Shown in pieces: positions 1 through 6,233 of a DNA stretch of 13,125 bases (the first letter of the stretch is position 1; each line of letters starts with the position of its first letter). The notes under the pieces were generated by a model. That model was given only the letters and a program-made list of their open reading frames with translations, made no database searches and was not told the DNA's origin. This DNA is from Victivallales bacterium (GTDB lineage: Bacteria > Verrucomicrobiota > Lentisphaeria > Oligosphaerales > Oligosphaeraceae). The translations under genes were made by a program, and so were the position numbers. Location of the stretch: assembly GCA_017431185.1 (NCBI GenBank), contig JAFRLP010000246.1:1-13125 (forward strand), written 5' to 3'.

Positions 1-707
1 GCAAAGCTGATGGAGACACTCAACGAAACACTGACGCCATTCCCCGGAACTGACTATGTGTTGCGCTACACCTTGCTGGGAGAAACGAAAAACACCACAT
101 AAGCAATTTCCCCGAGGTCAGGAAGTCTGACTGGTATGCCGGCGGTTTCATCAATGTCAAATCAGGGAATGACCTGCTGAATGCCGGCAGTTTCTCCATT
201 CGGGAGGTCAAGGGAGGCGAAGCGTCGGCCTGGGCCGAGATGGTCTTCTCCGATGGCGCGCTGACCGGAAGGATTCGGCTGGAACTGCCGGAGGACGACG
301 ACAAGCTCCTGTTGACCTTCACTCCATCAACCCAGCGGGCCTATTCCGTGAATCTGACAGCCTATCCAGGCGCCTATGGCGAACCAGAACGCCGGGCACG
401 GACCATGACCACCAATTCGGGTCCCGTCGAAGGCAATGTGAAGACGCTCTCCCCCCAGGACTGCTGGGTGGTTTTCGCGGACTCCTATTACGACCGGGAG
501 CAGAACCGAGGCGCAGGTTGCTGCGGATTCCTGTTCAATCCAAAGGAAATCCTGCCTGGCAGCACACTTCGCTGCGGTTATGGATGCAACGCCTATCTCC
601 ACATTGGGAAAGGAAAGGTCTTTTCCGTGATTCTGTGGGATTTCAAAGGATGGTCCATGAAGCAGGCGGTGGAGTACATGAGCAAACTGGACATCACATT
701 TGAATGA
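1..707 (+). CDS. Hypothetical protein, 3' part only, with an apparent frameshift
   Basis: This is the C-terminal part of a protein whose start lies left of the window. I do not recognise the family. Positions 1-99 read in frame 1 as convincing protein (for example TPFPGTDYVLRYTLLGE) and then meet TAA at 100-102. From about 93 to the stop at 705-707 the sense continues in the frame one base earlier (ISNFPEVRKSDWYAGGF onward). Adding one A to the A5 run at 88-92 would join the two parts, so this is either a frameshifted gene or an assembly error. The joined tail is about 235 residues, rich in beta-strand-like segments, with C and CC motifs (ADSYYDREQNRGAGCCGF) and a final segment around FSVILWDFKGWSMKQAVEYM. 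An internal ATG at 240 could start only a fragment and has no ribosome-binding site. Its stop sits 19 nt before the next ATG, so it probably shares that operon. Confidence 0.6.
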
Positions 708-726
708 TTGCGATTTTTCGTTTTTG

Positions 727-2109
727 ATGAGAGCCAGAGCCACAAAGGGAAGCCGTTCCGTCCAGCGTCCGGAGGAAATCTACCGGTGCCTGCTGACGCA
801 ATACGATTTGCCCCGCCTGATGAAGAAATTTCCCGCGGTCAGGGAAATTCGCACCGCGTTCCATTGCGGCCAGGCGGTGGCGACGGAGGCCCTGAACCGC
901 TTGGCGGAGCATTACCACTTCAAACGCACCCCACGCGGGAAGACCCGGCTGAAACTGGATTTCTCCAATGCAGGGAGAAATTTCGGCTGGTATGATTATC
1001 TGTACCAGAGACGGGAATGCGCGATTGTGTTCCAGCAGGACATCGCCTTCTGCTGGCAGCCTATCGTGGAGGAGTACAATCGGGAGCATCCGAACCGCCC
1101 AATCAGAAGCCACCTGGTTTGCTATGTGGAGGAATTCCGAAGGCTGACGGCTGACTCCGCCATAGACCTGGTGCTGCTGCCGAACCATCCCTGCCTGGTC
1201 GGCCTTCGGAAAGGGCTGGCGGCGTTCCAGGACCTGACCCCGCTGGCGAAGTCGCTGCCGACAACAGACTATTATCCCTCCGCATTTCTGCATGACAACA
1301 CAGGGCAGTTGCGGGGCATTGCCCCTGCGCTGGTACCCAAACTGCTGTTCTTCCGTCCGAATGTCGGGCAAATCCCCCTCGACGGAATGAAGATGAGCGC
1401 GCTTCCCGCGCTTCTGCGGAAAATCAAGCAAGGCAATCCAGGACTGCTGTATGCGGCGGTCTTTGACTCCTACCTTCATTTCCTCTCCAATTGCGGACTG
1501 GACCCGTCCGTTTCCCTGGCCCGCGGATTCAGCGACTGCGGTGCATGGGAGGAGCAGGTTGACCTTTTCAGGCAGATGTGCCGCGACAAACTGGTTCCGT
1601 CGGTCTGCGACCTGGTCAACAGCGGCTATCCTTTTTTTGCCGACGGACAGTCGGCCATGATGGAAATGTATTACAGCAAGATTCCGAGGTTTGTGGAAGA
1701 CGGCGGCCTGGACTTCGCCCTGCCTCCGCTGGCTCCGGGGACGCCATACAGCGTGGTGTCGGAGGTCCTTGGGATCTGCCAGGGCAGCATACGGTACGAG
1801 CAGGCGTGGGAATTCATCGAATTCATCCTGCAGCCACGGGTCCAGCAACTGCTGCTCAGCCGGATGAACGCCTTCTCCGTCTTGAGGAAAGTGCGTCCAA
1901 TCGGAATGCCGGAGACGGTCTGGCGCCGGGTCACTCCGATGCTGGAGAATGCAGTCCGGCGGCGTTCGGACAACATCATGGCCCCGTCGCTCTTCCGCTG
2001 TTTTGAGAGTGGCATTGACTGCCTGGTCAAATACGGAAGGAGTTTCCGGCATTTTCTGGAGGACTTTTTGGTTCAGTACAATCTGCTGAAGGAAGGAGGA
2101 GTCCTATGA
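727..2109 (+). CDS. GntR-type winged helix fused to an ABC-type solute-binding domain; probable cytoplasmic sugar-responsive regulator
   Basis: The 460-residue protein opens with a GntR-like winged helix (about residues 15-78), including the recognition-helix pattern FPAVREIRTAFHCGQAVATE and a basic wing (RTPRGKTRL). From about residue 97 to the end it resembles a family 1 sugar-binding protein of ABC transporters: FQQDIAFCWQPIVEEYNREH at the front, IDLVLLP, FQDLTPLA, FFADGQSAMMEMYYSKI, FALPPLAPG and a helical end. There is no signal peptide, lipobox or membrane segment, so the binding domain should act inside the cell as the effector domain. The usual GntR effector domains (FCD, UTRA, aminotransferase) are absent. 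I chose ATG 727. A TTG at 700 in the same frame overlaps the previous stop and would add nine residues; neither has a clear Shine-Dalgarno. The gene overlaps the next one by ATGA. By context it probably controls this operon; that role is inferred. Confidence 0.82.
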   Translation: MRARATKGSRSVQRPEEIYRCLLTQYDLPRLMKKFPAVREIRTAFHCGQAVATEALNRLAEHYHFKRTPRGKTRLKLDFSNAGRNFGWYDYLYQRRECAIVFQQDIAFCWQPIVEEYNREHPNRPIRSHLVCYVEEFRRLTADSAIDLVLLPNHPCLVGLRKGLAAFQDLTPLAKSLPTTDYYPSAFLHDNTGQLRGIAPALVPKLLFFRPNVGQIPLDGMKMSALPALLRKIKQGNPGLLYAAVFDSYLHFLSNCGLDPSVSLARGFSDCGAWEEQVDLFRQMCRDKLVPSVCDLVNSGYPFFADGQSAMMEMYYSKIPRFVEDGGLDFALPPLAPGTPYSVVSEVLGICQGSIRYEQAWEFIEFILQPRVQQLLLSRMNAFSVLRKVRPIGMPETVWRRVTPMLENAVRRRSDNIMAPSLFRCFESGIDCLVKYGRSFRHFLEDFLVQYNLLKEGGVL

Positions 2110-3779
2110 AGGCGGAACTTGTCAGCGCCTGGTTCAGTTCCTTGGTCAAAATCATGCCGGACACTCCCGTCTCCGAAACGCCGTACACGCAGGGAGAGAC
2201 ACTGCGGGGGGAGCGCTTCAATTTCCAGCTCATGCTGCATTCCCGCTCCATGCATAACCGCTGGGCGGAGTTCAGGCTGGAGACAGACCTGCCCTGTCCG
2301 CTGTCAGTCCGCCAAGTCGGACTGGTCCCGGTTGCGTTCACCGGCTTCTCCCCTTGCGACAAGGACGTCATCTCCAGCCGAAGCGGAATCTTCCCAGACA
2401 GGCTCCTTCCGCTCCCGACGCAGAAAGTCCGCATTGTCATCCGGCGGAACATCGGGCTGTGGTTCACTGCGGACATTCCGGAGGACTGCCCGCCAGGCCG
2501 GTATTCCGTCCGGCTGCATTTCACAGTCCATCCCGACGACTGCGACGAGGAGTGCCGCAGGATTCAGCGCACAGAGCATTTCGAATCCCCTGTTTTTCAA
2601 CTTCAGGTGCTGACTCCAGTCCTGCCGCCGCTGCGGCTCAAGGTGACCCAATGGTTTCATGCGGACTGCCTTTCCGCCGTGTACAAGGTGCCGATGTGGA
2701 GCGAGAAACACTGGTCGCTCATGGAGAGGTTCCTGAAGAACGCCGCCATGCATGGAATGAACATGGTCTTGACCCCGCTATTGTCGTTGACCCTGAATGT
2801 CCTGCCGGGATGCCGCCGGGAATTGAGCCAGTTGCTGCTTGTCTCCCGCAGACAAGGGAGATACAACTTCGATTTCTTCCGGTTCGACCGTTTTGTCCGG
2901 CTGGCGGAAAAGTGCGGGCTGACCTATTTTGAAATCAGCCATTTCTTCTCGCAATGGGGGGCTGCCTTCGCTCCGCCCGTGGAGGTGGACGGCGAACTGC
3001 TGTTCGACGGCTCCGTCCCTGGCGACTCGCCGGAATATCTTCGGCTGCTGGAGGAACTGCTTCCGAAGTTGAAGGAACACCTGAAAGAACTGGGAATCGC
3101 AGGACGGACGGTGTTTCACTGTTCCGACGAGCCGGGAAAGCAGCACACGGAAACATACCGCAGGGCGATGGCGTTCCTCCGGCGACATCTGCCGAAGTCG
3201 GAATTCCGGATTCTGGACGCCGTCAACGACTCCTCGGTCTGCCGCGAATGCGGAATCGACACCCCGGTTCCGCTGACAGTGCAGTTGCATCGGTTCCGCG
3301 GAGTCAAGGTGCCAGAACGATGGACTTACTATTGCTGCGTTCCCGTGAAGAATGCCCCGAACCGATTTATCCATTTCCCATCCTCACGAAACAGGATTTT
3401 CGGGACACTGCTCTGGAAATATCGGCTGGACGGCTTCCTGCACTGGGGATACAATTTCTATTTCGAGGCCCTGTCACGTCGAACAATTGACCCGGAAAAA
3501 GACCAGACCAGCGGTGACTTCTACCCTCCCGGCGATGCGTTCCTGGTGTATCCTGGCGAGAACGGGACCCCCATCGATTCCATCCGCCATGAGGTGTTCC
3601 TGGAGGCGCTGCAGGATTTTCGCGCACTGGACTTGCTGGCGGGGATGACCACGCAGAAAAATGTCCGCTCGTTGCTGTCGCGCTGGTGCGGTCGGCTGAC
3701 GATGACCGAATACCCGCGGGGAGAGCGGAACGTCCTGGCCCTGCGGCATAGAATCAACCAGGCCATTGTTCTTGCCTGA
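2106..3779 (+). CDS. GH123/DUF4091-type glycoside hydrolase
   Basis: The 557-residue protein has a beta-sandwich-like N-terminal part (about 1-170, with LWFTADIPEDCPPGRYSVRL typical of this module) followed by a TIM-barrel-like catalytic part (about 178-500). The barrel contains an Asp-Glu pair in HCSDEPGKQ (D341, E342). In characterised GH123 beta-N-acetylgalactosaminidases such a D-E pair acts in substrate-assisted catalysis, E as acid/base and D holding the N-acetyl group. Other family-like stretches are GTLLWKYRLDGFLHWGYNF, GDAFLVYPG and IRHEVFLEALQDFRAL. No signal peptide is visible, which is unusual for a polysaccharide hydrolase and suggests an imported or internally made substrate. 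ATG 2106 overlaps the upstream stop and has GGAGG six bases before it, so translation is probably coupled. The family call is firm; activity on GalNAc is inferred. Confidence 0.82.
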   Translation: MKAELVSAWFSSLVKIMPDTPVSETPYTQGETLRGERFNFQLMLHSRSMHNRWAEFRLETDLPCPLSVRQVGLVPVAFTGFSPCDKDVISSRSGIFPDRLLPLPTQKVRIVIRRNIGLWFTADIPEDCPPGRYSVRLHFTVHPDDCDEECRRIQRTEHFESPVFQLQVLTPVLPPLRLKVTQWFHADCLSAVYKVPMWSEKHWSLMERFLKNAAMHGMNMVLTPLLSLTLNVLPGCRRELSQLLLVSRRQGRYNFDFFRFDRFVRLAEKCGLTYFEISHFFSQWGAAFAPPVEVDGELLFDGSVPGDSPEYLRLLEELLPKLKEHLKELGIAGRTVFHCSDEPGKQHTETYRRAMAFLRRHLPKSEFRILDAVNDSSVCRECGIDTPVPLTVQLHRFRGVKVPERWTYYCCVPVKNAPNRFIHFPSSRNRIFGTLLWKYRLDGFLHWGYNFYFEALSRRTIDPEKDQTSGDFYPPGDAFLVYPGENGTPIDSIRHEVFLEALQDFRALDLLAGMTTQKNVRSLLSRWCGRLTMTEYPRGERNVLALRHRINQAIVLA

Positions 3780-3799
3780 CAAGGCGAAGGAGTCGTGCG

Positions 3800-4912
3800 A
3801 TGAGGATTGAACGCATCGAAATATACCATGATGCAGTGCCGCTGAAACGCCCATTCGTGACGGCGTTTGGCTCAACGGAAACCGTTGAGGCCATCCTTGT
3901 CCGGATGGTCAGTGGTGGCTGCTCCGGCTGGGGAGAGTCCTCCCCGCTTGGAAGCCCGGGGTATTCCCCAGAGTATGCGGCCGGCGCATTCCGCGTGGCA
4001 CGGGATTTCATTCTGCCAGTCCTCACCTCAGACACTGAAATCGCCAGCGCCGACGAACTTCAGGAACGGATGCAGCCCATCCGCGGAAACTACTTCGCAA
4101 AAGCCGCTTTCGACATGGCATACCACGACCTGTCCAGCCGAAAGGAGGGCATTCCGCTCTGGAGGCATTTCGGGGGAACCAGGGACCGGATTTCCTGCGG
4201 CCTGGACTTCGGCATCCGCCCCTCCATTCCAGAACTGCTGCAGGAACTGGAACAGGCCATCCAGGCAGGATATGGCTGCATCAAGTTGAAATTCGGCCCA
4301 TCATGCGGAATCGATATGCTGGCCCGGGTGCGGGAACGCTTCCCAGACTTCCCGTTTTTCATCGACTGCAACGCCGCATACACGTTGAAGGACTTGGACT
4401 TGTTCCGCGAATTGGACAGGTTCAACCTGATGATGTATGAACAGCCCCTGGCGTGGGACGACATTGCAGACCATGCGGAGCTGCAGCATCAAATCAGGAC
4501 ACCAATCTGCCTGGATGAGTCACTCACAACCCCAGACCGCGCACGGCAGGCTGCCCAATGCGGCGCCTGCCGCATCTTCAATCTGAAACCAGGCCGCATG
4601 GGAGGCTATTCGCCAGCCATCAGGACAATGGAAATCGCGGCTCGCGCCGGCATCTCCTGCTGGGTCGGCGGCATGTTCGAAAGTTCGGTCGGACGCGCCG
4701 GCATGATTGCGCTGGCCTCCCGTTCCGAGGTGAACATGCCTTCCGACATCACCCCGCCCCTGAAAAAGTACTGTTTCGATTTGGTGGAGCGCTCCATAGA
4801 CTACGCCCCATGTCCATGGTTCCCGCAGACCGCGCTGCCTGGCTCCGGGCAATTGCCGGACAGCGAAAGGCTGGCCCAGGTGACCCGCGAACATCATGTC
4901 TGGGAAATCTGA
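3800..4912 (+). CDS. Enolase-superfamily enzyme, N-succinylamino acid racemase / o-succinylbenzoate synthase type
   Basis: The 370-residue protein covers the full length of the muconate-lactonizing subgroup of the enolase superfamily. The catalytic set is complete: first KxK in IKLKF (K162, K164), metal ligands D189 (FIDCNAAY), E214 (YEQPL) and D239 (CLDES), and second lysine K263 in NLKPGRMGG. The C-terminal GGMFESSVGRA matches the GGMxExxxGRA signature of the NSAR/OSBS (MenC-like) branch rather than dipeptide epimerases. An Arg follows K263 by three residues, as in NSAR/OSBS enzymes. The N-terminal capping domain has PLKRPFVTAFGSTE and GWGESSPL. No other menaquinone gene is nearby, so true MenC function is doubtful; racemisation of an N-acylated amino acid or dehydration of a sugar-acid-like compound is possible. 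SD GAAGGAG at 3786-3792 supports ATG 3800, 20 nt after the hydrolase stop. Confidence 0.85.
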   Translation: MRIERIEIYHDAVPLKRPFVTAFGSTETVEAILVRMVSGGCSGWGESSPLGSPGYSPEYAAGAFRVARDFILPVLTSDTEIASADELQERMQPIRGNYFAKAAFDMAYHDLSSRKEGIPLWRHFGGTRDRISCGLDFGIRPSIPELLQELEQAIQAGYGCIKLKFGPSCGIDMLARVRERFPDFPFFIDCNAAYTLKDLDLFRELDRFNLMMYEQPLAWDDIADHAELQHQIRTPICLDESLTTPDRARQAAQCGACRIFNLKPGRMGGYSPAIRTMEIAARAGISCWVGGMFESSVGRAGMIALASRSEVNMPSDITPPLKKYCFDLVERSIDYAPCPWFPQTALPGSGQLPDSERLAQVTREHHVWEI

Positions 4913-4925
4913 CGGGAGGACTCCG

Positions 4926-6224
4926 ATGAATGTTCAGCGAACTGGTCACGCACTTCTGGGAATGCAAGCCGCCGGCCTCCTGAACCAGGATGAACAGCGC
5001 TGGCTTGGCGGCGAACCGCCAACGGGACCGGAACTGAACCGGTTGCCGGAATGCCGGACGGGCGCCGAGCAGCTGGCTGCCTCCTGTCTGCTGATGGACT
5101 GGGCCTATGAGCCGACCTATGCCGCCTACGCACGGCAGCCGTCCGGACTTCCCTTTCCGCACATGCTCCCCGATTCCGATGGACGTGGGGCGTTCTTTTC
5201 CGGCAATGCGCCCTCCCCCGCAGTCACGGCGACGCTGATCCAGCAAAAAATCGAGGATGCCGTCATGGCCCTTCGCGCGGGGCGGCGGCTGGATTTCATG
5301 CGCCACGCTGGCGTGCTTGGTCATTTTTTGCAGGATGTCACCGCTCCGACCCACGTCATTGCCCCGCGGATGCTTCGGAACCTTTTCCCGGACCCGGAGG
5401 CGGAGCGATACGACCGTCTGGATGGCTGCTACTGCATCGCGAACGACCTGAAGGTTCCTCCGCCCCGCCTGGCCGGCAGAACCGCCGCCGAAGCGGCATT
5501 CCATTTGATGAACGACGCCTTTGCCGCCGCAGACCGGAGCCAGGCGCTGCTTCCCGCATTGATGCAGGCGGTTTACGCCCGCAACCGAAGCCGATGCACT
5601 GAAATCCTGCGCAGCGCGGCGGCGGACGCCGTCGCTCTGACTGCACGTGCTTGGCATACGGTTTTCGCCATCGCATTTGAGCGTTTCCCCGAGGCGGAAC
5701 TCAACGCGCTTTCCCCCTTCGGGTTGGATTTGGTTTTTCCAGCCTACCGCCATCCCGGTCTCTATGCCGGAGCCAGTCCGGGGTGCTTCTGCCTGGACGG
5801 GAAACTCCTTCCGCTTCGCCTGCTGACGCGCAATGGCGCACGGGTGTATTCCCGCGGCTGGGGCATGAGCGGATATTCGGGCATGAAATTTTATCTGAAC
5901 GGGCAATTTTCCAGGTTGGAATTCACCCTGGGCCTGGCTGACCATGAAAGCAGCCAACTGCCACACATTGAAATCGATTTCACGGTGGAGACCGATACTG
6001 GCTGGAACCAGGTTTCTTCAGAGGACATGCAGTACAATTCCCAGGTGCGGCGCAGGGTTCGTCTGGGGCCAGGCGAACCAGCACGGCGAATGCAAGTCAA
6101 ACTTCACGGAGCCGGCACGCTAATCCTTGCGGCTCACGCACAGCCTTACCGCACACCGGAGGGCGATGTCGCGTTTGACATTCCCCATCTTGCGGTTGCC
6201 GACCCCGTGCTGTTCCGGGAATGA
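4926..6224 (+). CDS. Zinc-dependent phospholipase C-like domain fused to an NPCBM-like carbohydrate-binding domain
   Basis: The 432-residue protein shows two parts. Residues 1-260 resemble zinc-dependent phospholipase C / P1-nuclease-fold proteins. H8, D58 and H79 (MDWAYEP...FPHMLPDSDG) fit the early zinc ligands, and GHFLQDVTAPTH gives H133, D137 and H143 with the H-x3-D-x5-H spacing of Bacillus cereus PLC H118/D122/H128. The last His-x3-Glu pair of that enzyme is not evident; the aligned stretch reads ERYDRLDG. Residues about 303-425 resemble NPCBM: RVYSRGWGMSGYSGMKFYLN, FSRLEFTLGLAD, then MQVKLHGAGTLILAAHA. There is no signal peptide although PLC enzymes are normally secreted. GGGAGGA at 4914-4920, six bases before ATG 4926, favours this start over an in-frame ATG at 4896 that would overlap the upstream gene. 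The substrate could be a glycolipid or a phosphodiester; the activity is inferred. Confidence 0.62.
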   Translation: MNVQRTGHALLGMQAAGLLNQDEQRWLGGEPPTGPELNRLPECRTGAEQLAASCLLMDWAYEPTYAAYARQPSGLPFPHMLPDSDGRGAFFSGNAPSPAVTATLIQQKIEDAVMALRAGRRLDFMRHAGVLGHFLQDVTAPTHVIAPRMLRNLFPDPEAERYDRLDGCYCIANDLKVPPPRLAGRTAAEAAFHLMNDAFAAADRSQALLPALMQAVYARNRSRCTEILRSAAADAVALTARAWHTVFAIAFERFPEAELNALSPFGLDLVFPAYRHPGLYAGASPGCFCLDGKLLPLRLLTRNGARVYSRGWGMSGYSGMKFYLNGQFSRLEFTLGLADHESSQLPHIEIDFTVETDTGWNQVSSEDMQYNSQVRRRVRLGPGEPARRMQVKLHGAGTLILAAHAQPYRTPEGDVAFDIPHLAVADPVLFRE

Positions 6225-6233
6225 CCTGATGGC

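Noticed and set aside
240..707. Treating ATG 240 as the true start of a 155-residue gene
   Set aside because: No ribosome-binding site, and protein-like sequence continues upstream in the same frame to about 93 and then in frame 1 to the window edge.
694..2052. 452-codon minus-strand frame opposite the regulator gene
   Set aside because: The plus-strand reading has two recognisable domains and an ATGA-coupled neighbour. The minus-strand product matches no family known to me.
4896..4925. Earlier ATG for the PLC-like gene
   Set aside because: It overlaps the upstream gene and lacks a Shine-Dalgarno, whereas ATG 4926 has GGGAGGA six bases before it.
4749..5966. 405-codon minus-strand frame opposite the PLC-like gene
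   Set aside because: It spans the end of one well-supported gene and most of another, with no motif or ribosome-binding site; a GC-rich shadow.
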